Assembly (NCBI GenBank): GCA_037126765.1
Contig: JBBCBC010000024.1
Location: 18,139,554-18,203,553, forward strand
Origin: Stenogyne calaminthoides
Lineage: Eukaryota; Streptophyta; Magnoliopsida; Lamiales; Lamiaceae
Direction of reading: 5' to 3'
Length of the DNA: 64,000 nt
In this document: piece by piece, positions 53,233 through 64,000 of the stretch
How the letters are laid out: every line of letters begins with the position of its first letter
Position numbering within the stretch: the stretch's first letter is position 1
The notes under the pieces: generated by a model
Told to the model about the DNA's origin: nothing
The model's input: the letters and a program-made list of their open reading frames with translations, nothing else
Database searches by the model: none
Made by a program: the position numbers and the translations under genes

Positions 53233-54845
53233 TATTGAAATTTAGAGGCACGTAAACACGTAATATATGCGCAGCGAAAATAAACAGTTCACCAACAACG
53301 AATAATTAATTACATAATTCGATTACGTTAAACATAAAGAGAATCAATCCTTACAGTAATTCATAGGCTGATTTCTCAACTATGTTATTCACGTAATCCC
53401 CATGGACTTGTACAGATTTCTTAACCGTTCATAGACTTGTACAAATTTCTCAACTATGCTATTCACGTAATCCCCGTTCACGGACTTGTACAGATTTACC
53501 AGCGTTGAATCCCGAGAAGAATTTGCTAGGAAAATTCTAACTCTAGATTTTATGGAGAAATTGGGTTTGGTTTTTTTATGTGTTTAATGAATCCCTAGGA
53601 TCTCATATATATAGGGGAAGCCAGCTTAAAAATCAAGCAATCTTTATTAGGAAGATTTTTCCTAATCTAGCAAATCATATCTCCTAGATATGATTTTCCT
53701 AAATATATTTTCCTATAATAGTATTCCATTTATTATTTTGGATTCTTATTTAATTAAATCTAATTTAATTAAACAGTAATAATAATTAATTTCAAATTAA
53801 TTAATTCTCCATAAATTAAATATTAAATCCAATTTAATATTTAATCAACCAACTATAATCCGTAATTGAGAATTACTTGTTGTGTGACCCATAGACCCTC
53901 ATATATCGAGCGATTAGTCAAACTAACGGTCTTAATTGAACCCTAGACAATAAATCAGACATTCTCAATATATGAGGTACGTTGCGGAAAACGTGCAACT
54001 ACCTGTAACTGAAACATGGGTTATTGCTATATCTTCCTTTCATTCACAAATACTCGATTAGTCTTGAACATGATGAAGTGTCTATTCAAATAACTTAATC
54101 ATATTATCTCTAATCACTAATTGATCACTTATGTCACATTTAGCCACAAAGTCTAAGTTGGCGTGCATCGACCGATGACTTAGATCCAATTATGACGAGA
54201 AGATGAGTATTCTCTCTAAATTCACTTGGAGAATGAATCATATTCTTGGTCCAACTACCACGCACATGCACTTCTTGATGAACCCAATCCAAGCCATATC
54301 TACCCATAGAAGGGTGCAAGCGTCGGTCATGGTCAAAGTTCATCACTCCACACATGTCGTGCGTATTGACCTCAAGTCAAAGGAGTATCACATCGCTCCC
54401 ACTAACCACGGCACTCGTAGACACATATAGTGGAACTGCATCAAACGGTTTCTCGGATGAGTATACCAATACCCTCTAAGGTATCTGTGCATCCATCATG
54501 AGTTACCCAGTATCTCGTAGTAAGTGAGATCTTACTACACTCTCTAAGAGTATGATGCAGATCGCACACAATCTCAATTGCATCATCAATATCCCATTTT
54601 TTATGATCCTTGATCAGGGCCATTTGAGAATCATGCTTAAGTCATATTAGTTCTCACATCCTCAATGATAACAATGATTTATGGGAACATAGATAAGAAC
54701 AAATGCAAACAATCAAACATAATATTCTAATAAGTGTAACACCATATATTTAATATTAAACAAACAATAATATTAAACCAATAATGAATATTATCTTAGC
54801 ATTATTTCCTTACAAAGGATTGTCTCTAGGACACTAACACTAACA
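53233..54845 (-). mobile_element. solo copia LTR, family P
   Basis: On the minus strand it starts TGTTAGTGTTAGTGTCC and ends CCTCTAAATTTCAATA (canonical end CCAACA). AAATT is duplicated at 53228-53232 and 54846-54850. No internal coding sequence adjoins. It matches 56558-58139 along its length, including ATGGATGCAC, AGTAAGATCTCACTTAC (reverse complement) and TGAAACATGGGTTATTG/AGCCCATGTTTCA words. ORFs inside are chance. Confidence 0.82.
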
Positions 54846-54850
54846 AAATT

Positions 54851-55072
54851 AGACTTAGTTACTAGGTTGCATAGATACAGGTAAAACTATACAAGTACGA
54901 TACGGTATGGGCACTGACATACATATTTATTTTTAAAAAAATGGGTAAGTTACGGCTGGGGTACAATTATAAATTTTTTTAAATTATTTTATTTTATCCC
55001 TATAAAATAAATATTTCTACTTTTTTTTAAAAAAAAATGCATATGTATGTATCCGTATTCAATTTTATTTAA
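54851..55072. other. short AT-rich spacer
   Basis: A-rich and T-rich DNA with TATGTATG/CATATGTATGT words. No feature recognised. Confidence 0.4.
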
Positions 55073-55350
55073 CTTTTTTTTTTGGTCGGCCAAAAGAAGA
55101 TTATATTAATATGTAAAAAGAAGGGTATAAGGAATACCCGATACAAATAGAACGATCAACTGAAAAAAAAAATCTAGCAATCTAATAATTTTATGGGGTT
55201 CTCAAGTCACTCTTTAAAGGAGTAATTACACAAATTTGAGTGTTTGATAGAACACTAACTCCAAAGTCGCCCTTTTATCTCTTCTATCACTTTCGCCTCA
55301 TCAAAATTTTTATAATCAAAGATTAGTTCATTTCTCTCTTTCTAAATAAG

Positions 55351-56118
55351 TCAAACCACACATATCCATAATCCTATGGCAATCTTGTTTCCTTTGATTC
55401 CAAATAACATACCGGACGTAGCCAAGAAGTGTTCATGGGTTTTGTTCGCTAATGCCACCGGGATATCTAGCCAGTTGAAACAAGATTGCCATTCCACCGT
55501 GGATTTTGAGCAGTCAAAAAATAGATGTGTAGCTGTTTCAGATTTTTGCTTACAAAGTGGACATTTCGTTGTTGAATTTTGTGGTAGAATGCGATTTCTC
55601 TGAAGATTTGTTTTTGTAGGTAATCTGTCCCAAAGGAGTCTCCACGCCATAGTCGATGCTGTAATTAGGGCGATTTTGCTCCAGACCTTCGAGAACACAT
55701 TTGAGAGGCCCTATCTCGTTCCATCTATGTTGTCCTCTGCTCTGAGTAGGAAATATGCCTTCTTTGTTATAAAGTTGTCATCCCGATTCTGCTTCCATCT
55801 CCATCTATCACTAATGTGCTCTTATAGTGGGTACTTGTTTGTAACATCCAAAAGATCATTTAGTGCACATTTCTCCCTATCAAATAGCTCTCGTTTCCAA
55901 TTCCATTTCTACACCCACTCTCCCTTGTCCCTAATCGACCCCTCTCGACCTAAACACAAGCTAAACAATCTAGGAAAACCGCTTTTTAACGTACAGTTCC
56001 CAGCCCCCATATTCTCCCAAAAACCAATATCCCTACCATCACCAATATTCCTCTCTAGATGTGCCCACAACCATCTCTCTCCCTCACCCGAGATGTTATC
56101 TATAACATCCTTCCACCA
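55351..56118 (-). pseudogene. LINE ORF2 C-terminus with zinc-binding domain
   Basis: The minus frame at 55909-56169 has WWKDVIDNISGEGERWLWAH and GDGRDIGFWEN, as in the plant L1 stretch before zf-RVT. The frame at 55351-55698 then has WRLLWDRLPTKTNLQRN and CPLCKQKSETATHLFFDC, the zf-RVT Cys/His set. A frameshift separates the two frames. Confidence 0.75.
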
Positions 56119-56417
56119 ACTATGTAATACCCGCACTTTTAGTACTATTATTTGGCCAATATATTTCATGCATTATTTACATTTTATATTATTTGCATGT
56201 TAATATTATTTACAATATTATTTACATGATTAGTGGTGAGACAACCCCAATATAATTTATAAGATTTTAGTAATATTTGAGTGCACGTTGCAAATTGTTG
56301 AATTATTGTATAAATTAAGTGTAAATAATTTGGAGGTTATTTAATAATATTAAAAAATATAGGAATTAAAATAAATATAATACAATATATATATACATAT
56401 TCTCATTTATTAGCTAC

Positions 56418-56557
56418 TACAACCAATACCACCACCACGACCACCACGACCATCACCACCACCACCACCACCACCTACTGCCACTACTACTACCACTACT
56501 ACTACCACTACTACTACTACTACCACTACTACTACTACCACTACCTACTACTACTAC
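56418..56557 (+). repeat. trinucleotide microsatellite (ACC/ACT)n
   Basis: A long run of ACC, CAC and ACT triplets inside the gypsy LTR. It resumes at 58145-58162 (ACTACTACT) on the far side of the nested LTR, so the copia element inserted into this microsatellite. Confidence 0.88.
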
Positions 56558-58139
56558 TGTTAGTGTTAGTGTCCTCGAGACAATCTATTGTAAGGATACT
56601 CGATGATATTCAGTTTGATTTAATATTATAGTTCGCTTAATATATGCCAATACACTTGTTTGAATATTATGTTTGATTGTTTGAATTTATTCATACAAGT
56701 GTTCCCATGAGTCATTGCTGTCATTGAGGTTGTGAGAACTCAGATGACTTAAGCATGATTCTCAAATAACCCCGATCAAGGATCATCAAGAATGAGATAT
56801 TGATGATGCAATGTAGATTGGTGTGCGATCTGCATCATACTCTTAGAGAGCGTAGTAAGATCTCACTTACTACGGGATACTAGGTATATCATGATGGATG
56901 CACAAATACCTTAGAGGGTATTGGTATACCCATTCGAGAAACAGTTTGATGTATTTCCACTATATGTGTCTATGGGTGTCTCGGTTAGTGGGAGCGCTGC
57001 GATACTCCTTTGACTTGAGGTCAATAGGCACAACATGTGTGGAGTGATGAACTTTGACCATGACCGACACTTGCACCCGTCTATGGGTAGATATGGCTTG
57101 GATTGGGTTCATCACGAAGGGCATGTGCGTGGTAGTTGAGCCAAGAATAGGATTCATTCCTCAATGTGGATTTAGAGTAAATACACTTCTTATCATCATA
57201 ATTGGATCTAAGTCATCGGCCGATGCACGTCAACTTAGACTTTGTGGCTAAGTGTGACATACATGATCAATTAGTGATTAGAGATAATATGATTAAGTTA
57301 TTTGAATAGACACTTCATCATGTTCAATACTTAATTGAGTATTCGTGAATGAAAGGAGGAAATCATAATAGCCCATGTTTCAGTTACAGGTAGTTGCACA
57401 TTTCCTCGCAACGTACCTCATATATTGAGAATGTTTGATTTATTGTCTAGGGTTCAATTAAGACCGTTAGTTTGACTAATCGCTCGATATATGATGGCAT
57501 ATGGGTCACACAACAAGTAACAATTGTTTACTTATTATAGTTGATTGTTTAATATTATATTGGATATTAATATTTAATTTATGGAGAATATAATAATAAT
57601 TATATTTAGAATTAATTATTATTACTATTTAATTAAATTAGATTTAATTAAATAGAATTTCCAATAATAATATATGGAATATTATTATTATAGAGATTTG
57701 ATATGGAATCAAATCAGTAGAGATTTGATATACATGGAATTAAATCCGTAGAGATTTTATATGTGGGAAATAAATCTAAGAGATTTATTTTATTAGGATT
57801 TTTTCTAATAAAGGTTAGCTTAAGATTTAAACCGAGTCTCTCCTATATATAAGAGCTCTTGGGAATTCATAATACGTGAGTTCATATTTTCTCCATAAAA
57901 TCTCTAAGTTAGAATTTTCCTAGCAAACTCATCTCGGGGATTCAACGCTAGCAGATCTGTGTAAATTAGTAAATGACTGTTACGTGGATACCATAGTTGA
58001 GGAATCCATGTACGAATTACTGTAAGAATTCTGTTTACGTTTACTCGTATTTAATTATGCAATTAATTGTTCGTTGTTGGTGAGCTGTTTAATTCCACTG
58101 CGCATGTATTACGTGTTTACGTGCCTCTAAATTCCAACA
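56558..58139 (+). mobile_element. solo copia LTR, family P, nested
   Basis: It starts TGTTAGTGTTAGTGTCC and ends CTAAATTCCAACA, the same family as 53233-54845 but in opposite orientation. The flanks are ACTAC (56553-56557) and ACAAC (58140-58144), one mismatch. The ACTAC at 58146-58150 gives a perfect match if the LTR end is shifted within CAACAACAACA. 1582 bp. Confidence 0.8.
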
Positions 58140-58270
58140 ACAACAACTACTACTACTACTACTAAGCATTATGCATTTTATGTATTAACATGAAAGTTGT
58201 TTTTATCAAATGATGTGATTTGGCCATTGATTATACACCGAGGACGGAAGGGGCGACCTGGGGGTAATGC

Positions 58271-58421
58271 GACCAGGGAGACCCTGGCGTAGACCACTCA
58301 GCGTAGGCCACCGTCTTATTATTACACGGGAGGGGCGACCAGGGAGACCCTGGCGCCGTCTTTTGAGGCGACTTTACGAAAGGGTCGACCTGGGAGTGGA
58401 GTGACCAGGGAGACCCTGGCG
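58271..58421 (+). repeat. three hairpin repeats CCAGGGAGACCCTGG
   Basis: GACCAGGGAGACCCTGGCG occurs at 58271, 58337 and 58403. Each has a 6 bp stem CCAGGG/CCCTGG with an AGA loop. The intervening DNA repeats GGGGCGACC and GCGTAGGCCACC. They lie 66 bp apart, in the downstream part of the gypsy LTR. Confidence 0.85.
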
Positions 58422-58906
58422 GGCTATCTAGCGTAGGCCACCAGTTTATATATATGGGTGGATTGAGCTCAGTCCGGTGTATAACAGTGAGTCTAGGCCC
58501 TGCGAGTGTTTCATAAATAAATTGGTGATTTCAAATGAGAGTGCAGTGGGTGGTTTTCTAAAGAATCACATTATCATGCATAATTTCTACTCACTGAGAT
58601 TTATTTCACTTAGTTTATGCACTGTAGGTAATCTTGTCAACTTACACTGGTGGTGGTTGGAGTACCTGCAGATTCTGAGAGTTGTATACACTGATGACGA
58701 CCAGTTGGGCTTGTATTTTGAGTTGTATTATATATAGTGTTGCATATTTTATTACGAGTCATTTTTATTAAGTTTGCCCAATTAATTTATATTTGTAGAG
58801 TGTTGCGGAAAGAAAAAAAAATCACACGCGCGCACGAGTCATTTTTTGTAAATTTATTTCGAATATATTATTTATTTGGTTATCTGAGATTGGTCGTTAC
58901 AAACTA

Positions 58907-59431
58907 GACCACCTACTTTCTCTACCCATGGTGATAGACCCGGACTCTCTAATCTCCAACTTTCCATACAAAGACTTTGACACCCTCACCCACAAACCGC
59001 TTCCCTCCACTAAATACCTCCACACCCATTTTTCTAACAACACTCTATTAAAAGCCCCCAACTCCCTAATCCCAAGCCCCCCCAAAGATTTCGAATTGCA
59101 AATTATTTTCCATTTTATCCATGGAGTTTTGTTGTTATCACCATTCTCCCCCCAAAGGAAATTATGTTGTAGCGAAGTAAGAGCACTCAGGGTATTTTTA
59201 GGTAAATGGTAAAAGAAGAAGTGGTATATTGGCAACGAAGATGGAACCGATTTTAATAGAGTAATCTGTCCCCCAGAGATTTTTTCTGGTCATTCCCACA
59301 GCTTCAATCACTTATGAAATTTCTGAATCAAGCCACTCCATTCACTCGAACTTCTTTGACAAATTCCCACTCTAATGCCCAGATACAAAAAGGGGATGTC
59401 GCCAACCACACATCCAAGACTATTTGCCATT
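58907..59431 (-). pseudogene. LINE ORF2, part after the RT core
   Basis: Minus-strand reading from 59431: GDIPFLYLGIRVG, then GGQITLLKSV and SLPIYHFFFYHLPKNTL, LQHNFLWGENGDNNKTPWI and KSLGGLGIRELGAFNRVLL. This is the familiar L1 stretch that follows the FADD motif. One stop interrupts near 59315. It continues at 56118 beyond the solo LTR. Confidence 0.8.
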
Positions 59432-61270
59432 TGTTGGGGTTATATTGAAAAATATGTTTTTACTTTGTATAACCAAACTGAATTTCCGTCTTATTCGCTG
59501 AAATAAATTATTTATCATTGTCGCTTTAAATATCATTGAATGTTACATATATTTACTGCATAACTTATAATTAAAGAGTACGTGTTACATTGTAGTTAAT
59601 TTAGTGATACCAGTTCACAAAAGATTAAATTAACAGTCCCTTGTAACCAAAAGTACAAAATTCACAACCCAGATGGAAATGAACAATCCATCGTACAAGG
59701 TTGAAGTGTAAGACTCAGATTGACTTGTCTTGACCAAGAGATTACACTAGTGCATTATGATGCGCTGAATAGGACCTACAGGAGGATAAATTTTTCAGTA
59801 CTGAATATAGAAGAATTAGACCTCAATGGTTCGTTATTTCTTAATCTCCGTTCCTTAAATATGATCGTGTGAAATTAATAATTATTGCTTTGACTTATCA
59901 TGGGTAGAGAATCAATGTGATTCAATACTTTATATCTTGGGCAATATTATTAGTTACATGACGATTGCTAAGATTTAATACGGAGAATCGTGTGCAAGCA
60001 TGTCTTGTTTGATTTGTCCCCTTGGGAGGCTCAGAAGTTTTATCATACTAAATCTTGCAAGTGTTCCTTAACCAAGGAAAAATATATTAATTAACGTGAA
60101 GCTATTTCAATGCCTTAAATTAATTAATGCACTGGATAATCTTAAACACGGGAAATAATAACCGGGAGTCATATTAACAGTAATATGGATTAAGATGGAT
60201 AATGCAATATTAATTATGTAGTGGGATTAATTAATATTTATGGGCTTGAATAATATTGTGGCTCAATATTGATAATTCAAAGTCCACTGGACGGTCCAAT
60301 CTTAATTCTCCTAAAGGCCCCTCAAGTAGCCCAAAGATAAAGTCCAATAACTGAAAAAGGTGTTTAAAGTAAAATAAATTATTGTTGCCTAATTTTCCTA
60401 ATTAATTTCGAAATTAATAAATAAAATGGGAGAAAGATTTCTTTGAATTTTGTTATGAAATGAAGATTAGTATTTTTGGAATACAAGATTATCTCATTAA
60501 ATTCAAGAAATCTCCCACTTGGTTATTTATTAAGAACATTTCGAAAATTTAGATTAGATAAGGAAAGGAAAGATTTTCTTGATTTTCTTGAAAAGATATT
60601 ATGGAAGATATGTATTCTTGGAATACAAGAATATCTCATAAATTCAAGAAGATCCAAATCTTGGATTCCAACTCCTTATTATTTTCGAAATATACCATAA
60701 TATTAGAAGGTGGGATTTTGTGGAATATTTAATTATACAGAAAAGAATATATGAGATATATTCAAGATTTCTTGGAGATCAAGAAAAAGATTTTCCCATC
60801 TTTATTTTTCACTAAAAAATCGGCCACCCCTATGCGTATAAATAGGGGATGAATTTTTCATCTCCAATGTAATTCCATGTGTTGAACAAATTGGAAATCC
60901 ACAAAGATGGTGCAACATATTTTTATTTTTCTCTTTTTTTAAATTGTCCGTGAGCATCCTTCCACCGGATCATTGAACGAGGATGAGGGAATACTTGAGA
61001 AGGCTCTTTAGGTTTGTTCGTGTGAACGAGATTTGTTCGTGTGGACGGGTATCCATCTTCTCAACGGTTATCACTCCGAGAGGTTAGTTTACATAAACTC
61101 CTAGCAATTCCGCATGCGTAAGATTTATGTGGCTTGTTTATATGCATGATTTGTTGTTGAATTATTATTTGAATTAATATAGGATTAATTCATGCTAGTA
61201 ATAATTGTTAGAATTAAATTTGTATTTAAATATTCATCCCGAATAGATCCGGACAATTAATTCCCCAACA
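59432..61270 (+). repeat. 5' LTR of the right-hand copia element
   Basis: It starts TGTTGGGG and ends CCCCAACA, a perfect 8 bp inverted end; 1839 bp. A TATAAATA box is at 60837-60844. An internal direct repeat of TTCTTGGAATACAAGA.TATCTCAT-type sequence occurs near 60473 and 60615. A related fragment lies at 11054-11532. Confidence 0.85.
60837..60844 (+). promoter_or_regulatory. TATA box of the copia LTR
   Basis: TATAAATA follows CCCCTATGCG and precedes AGGGGATG, a typical plant core promoter position about 430 bp before the LTR end. Confidence 0.55.
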
Positions 61271-61272
61271 AA

Positions 61273-61285
61273 TGGTATCAGAGCC
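61273..61285 (+). promoter_or_regulatory. primer binding site of the copia element
   Basis: TGGTATCAGAGCC begins two bases after the LTR end and is complementary to initiator-Met tRNA. Confidence 0.85.
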
Positions 61286-62754
61286 AGGTTTCAGGCTCTG
61301 AATTTTAAATTGTAATTTTTGGATAATATAATTGCTAGATCTTTTTTGCAGGTATCCAATTGTCATGGTATTTGATGAATGTTTATTTATGGATGCATAT
61401 AAATTGTGGTTTTTAATTTGACTCGTTCGACTTCATTTTTCTCATGAGAAAACTTACGAGTAGATTAAGCTATTTGATTTGTTCAATGTAATAAACTAGT
61501 CTAGATCATAGGTTTATTTATTTTTGTTAAATAAATTGTATCCGAATCGAAGACGGAGACGAATAATTAAAGGCGGATCCGGAATCGGGTGTAGGCAGTG
61601 TGTGTCACGCAAAATGTGCCAAGGGAGGCACGCGTGCGATGTGGATGCTAGCAAACACGCGGGCGCATGGCGAGGGGGTGGCGTCGCGTCTTGGATCGGA
61701 TCGGGCGAGTCAATGAGACGGCGCGCGGACCGTCTTGGCGAAGATGGTGCTGCCGGGCTGCGGCGGAACGTCGGAGGGGCTAAGCGCGACGGGCGGCAGC
61801 GAATTTGGGCGCGCATGGGTGTCGGTGGTTTGCTTGACGCCGAATCTCTGGCCGAATCTGGCGGCGACGTGCGCGTGCGTTGGCGCGTGTGCGCACCGCA
61901 CCGACGACGACATGGCCGGGCGGGATGCAAGGCGTGCATCCCGACCCGCGAGCTGGTCGATACACGAGATGTGGCTTGATGTGGCAAAATTATTTTTTCG
62001 AGACGATCGAGTGAGAGCTTTTCGAGATGAACGATGAAGGCTATGAAAATGATTTCTCAAGATCAAGACATGAGTGACAATTGGATACATGTGCCCAATG
62101 TGTTTAATTTTTTATTTTGATGTTTGCTTTATTTTTGGTGCTTATTTAATCTGTTTGAATATGCGATGCAAGAGAAATTGTTTTTGGAAAAATCTCACTT
62201 TCGAAAATTACTAAGTATGCTTTAAAATAATTAATTGATAATTTTATTCCGGATAATAAAATTGAATTAATTTTGACCTCCATGATTTATTTATTTGTGA
62301 ATTCTTTTGGAGAAATTCCCCCCATGGGACAACCAAAAGATAGCTTTCACATGAATAAATTCCATAGAATGATTGTGAATTATTATTAGTGGCGACGATG
62401 ACCCTCCCCACAAGGCTCGCTCAAAACGAAATAATAATTCTGTATTTAATCATGGTTATTACTTAGGTATAAAATTGATATGCATATACTTCCCCGAAGT
62501 CCCTGTCAATTTTATATTAGTCAAGTAGGAGCCAACTATTAATTTGGACATTAAAGGTTTGTGTAACTGTTTTCTTGTTTGTAACTTGCTTGAATGTGTT
62601 TAAATAATGACCCACCCCATATGGCTAATTTAAACTGTTTTGAGATGTTGGCTGATGCATGTTCATATTTTTTTTGGAGATTTTAATATGATTCATGTGA
62701 TCGAATTATGTGATAATTTTGTGCTTATACAATCGTTATTTATTTCAGTTCAGC
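61286..62754 (+). other. long leader of the copia element with GC-rich island
   Basis: The distance from primer site to gag ATG is about 1.47 kb, long for copia. Positions about 61545-61975 are strikingly GC- and CpG-rich, unlike all neighbours, and open in several frames on both strands. No family was recognised in any of those frames. The remainder is AT-rich and non-coding. Confidence 0.6.
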
Positions 62755-64000
62755 ATGTCGCAACCTTTTAATCCACTATTCAATATACTTAAAGACAATT
62801 TGCTTACTGGTGAAAACTTCGTTGATTGGAATCGAAAACTTACTATTGTCCTTACTGCACAACATCATAACTAGATTCTTACTGTCCCAAAACCCGAAAA
62901 GCCAACTGATGAGACCACGAAAACGGATAAGAAAGAATATGCTGACTTGGAGCGGTCAAATGACATGGCTAAGTGCACCATGCTGGCTTCTGTGTCAAAT
63001 GTGTTGCAACATCAGCATCAACATTTTGAGTATGCCAATATGATCTTAATTAGGTGTGGGGCTTTGCATCTGACATTCGTTGGGCTTCCCTTTTCGGGAG
63101 CCTGCGTCCTGGCTGCTTCCCAAAAAAGGGAGACTTGCTCTTCAATCGCCTTGGTTTTTTCCAAGAAGAAGAATGAGATGAAGCTAAAGAAAGCTTAGGT
63201 CAAGTCTTGGTAGACGGAACACTAAGGCAATATAGAAAATCATGATTCGGCAGCCAGAGCTTCACCTTCCGAGCCCCGTCCGTCACGAACCCATTTCGGA
63301 TTACACTGGAGTGCTTCAATCGAGGTCTTACCTAGAGCTGAAGCCTTTTGCTAGCTGGTTAAAACTGTTGTAGACATCATGACAAGTCTTAAAGCGATGT
63401 TGCAACATCAGAATCGTGTGGCTCGTCAGATCACCATGAGAAAATTGCTCTCTATGAAAATGGTGGAGGGAACGCCCGTAAGGGAACACGTTCTCTAGAT
63501 GATGGTTCACCTCAATAAGCTTGAGGTACTTGGCGCTAAATATGACATCGAGACCCAAATCGATTTCATACTCCACTCTCTACCGAAAAGTTTTGAACAG
63601 TTCAGGCTGAACTACCAAATAAACAATCAGAAATTTACGTTGCCTGACCTGTTGCAAGCTTTAGTTTCGGCAGTGGCGATATTAGGGCAATAGAGCCAAG
63701 CCTTGATGGAAAATGGTCATTCTTCTTCTTCTTCTAGGCCAAAGGGTGGTAAGAACATGAAGAAGGCAAAAGACTAAAAGCAAGTGAACTCAAGCATTGC
63801 CAAGGGCAAAGGAAAGGTGAAGGGAGATGAAGGAGTAAAGAAGCCAGCTAAGGGGAAATGTTTTAACTGCGGTGAGAAAGGACATTGGAGGTCAGCCTGT
63901 TCCAAACCCAAACGGAATGGAAAGAAAGGTAATTCCCATGCACTAGTTGTTGAAACTTGTTTAGCGGCGTATGCCTCCCATTTAAATAATTGTTAGAATT
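62755..64000 (+). pseudogene. gag: copia Gag, damaged and with an insertion
   Basis: ATG 62755 opens MSQPFNPLFNILKDNLLTG, then NFVDWNRKLTIVLTAQ, the start of TNT1-type Gag. A TAG at 62872 replaces a probable Trp codon. The domain continues through SNDMAKCTMLASVSNVLQHQ to about 63036, is interrupted by about 310 bp, and resumes near 63358 with VDIMTSLKAML, RVARQITMRKLLSMKM and LHSLPKSFEQFRLNYQ. Further stops are at 63691 and 63775. A CCHC knuckle, CFNCGEKGHWRSAC, lies at about 63858-63900. The frame before and after the insertion is the same. Confidence 0.78.
63037..63355 (+). other. foreign insertion in copia gag
   Basis: The stretch between EYA and VVDIMTSLK has no counterpart in Gag and differs in composition (near-even base content, TTCGGGAGCCTGCGTCC, CGAGCCCCGTCCGTCACG). 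The style resembles plant mitochondrial non-coding DNA, which would make it a small nuclear mitochondrial insert, but this is a guess from composition. Confidence 0.4.

Larger units (their letters stand above)
56123..58901 (+). mobile_element. solo gypsy LTR
   Basis: It starts TGTAATACCCGC and ends GGTCGTTACA. AACTA is duplicated at 56118-56122 and 58902-58906. The TGTAAYACCC...GTTACA ends are like the Tekay LTR at 7039, but the body is different. Total 2779 bp, of which about 1.58 kb is the nested copia LTR. No internal domain remains, so it arose by LTR-LTR recombination. Confidence 0.83.
55073..59431 (-). mobile_element. L1-type LINE fragment, twice interrupted
   Basis: On the minus strand the coding order is RT C-terminal part (59431 to 58907), middle part (56118 to about 55909), zinc-binding domain (55698-55351), 3' UTR, then GGCCGACC followed by an A-run at 55083-55073. 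It is split by the gypsy solo LTR at 56123-58901 and cut at 59432 by a copia LTR, so the endonuclease and catalytic RT are missing from view. Confidence 0.78.
59432..64000 (+). mobile_element. Ty1/copia element, runs off the window
   Basis: A 5' LTR, primer site, long leader and gag are present; protease onward lies outside. Insertion was into LINE ORF2 at 59431. The gag resembles TNT1-type copia Gag (UBN2 domain plus one CCHC knuckle). Stops in gag show that this copy is defective. Confidence 0.82.

Noticed and set aside
61514..61987. 157-residue minus and 151-residue plus frames in the GC island
   Set aside because: GC-rich DNA is open in many frames; Arg/Ala/Pro composition gives no family evidence. 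Kept only as a compositional finding.

Overview
The window is nuclear DNA from a flowering plant, most likely a eudicot. The evidence is dense nesting of Ty1/copia and Ty3/gypsy LTR retrotransposons, L1-type LINEs, Stowaway MITEs and a hAT-like element, AT-rich spacers, and one plant-type EF-hand gene. The species cannot be named from the sequence alone. I see one probable host protein gene, a CML13/CML14-like calmodulin-like protein at 52456-52863 on the minus strand. Nearly everything else is transposon-derived and mostly inactivated.

Layout. 1-1922: 3' part of a SIRE-type copia LTR. 1923-10588: Tekay/Del-like gypsy chromovirus lacking its 5' LTR, with a decayed gag-pol and a 3.55 kb 3' LTR. 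10589-13101: mosaic of a LINE tail, a copia LTR fragment, a SINE-like piece and foldback elements. 13102-32735: a SIRE/Maximus-type copia element on the minus strand, 19.6 kb, with target duplication AGTAA. It carries gag, protease, integrase, RT/RNase H, a spacer holding a possible antisense unit, and an envelope-position ORF. That ORF is split by a second LTR complex (15462-20028, target duplication GAGTG) built from four LTR segments in opposed orientations.

32741-42360: MITEs, a LINE tail, an Ale/Retrofit-like copia element on the minus strand (35384-40774, target duplication TTTTG), a non-autonomous hAT-like element (40846-41552, target duplication TCACTAGT) and a foldback MITE with a paralogous empty site. 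About 42930-48906: a plus-strand L1-type LINE with damaged ORF1 and ORF2. 48907-53232: the least transposon-rich stretch, with two MITEs and the CML-like gene.

53233-59431: a solo copia LTR (target duplication AAATT), then a minus-strand LINE split by a gypsy solo LTR (56123-58901, target duplication AACTA), which is itself split by a copia solo LTR (56558-58139). The same LINE is broken again at 59432 by a copia element that runs off the window. That element has a 1.84 kb 5' LTR, a PBS, an unusually long leader with a GC-rich island, and a damaged gag.

No tRNA, rRNA or CRISPR array was recognised. The most unusual structures are the inverted LTR complex, the possible antisense unit inside the SIRE element, the long envelope-position ORF, and tandem repeats at the same LTR position in three separate SIRE families.
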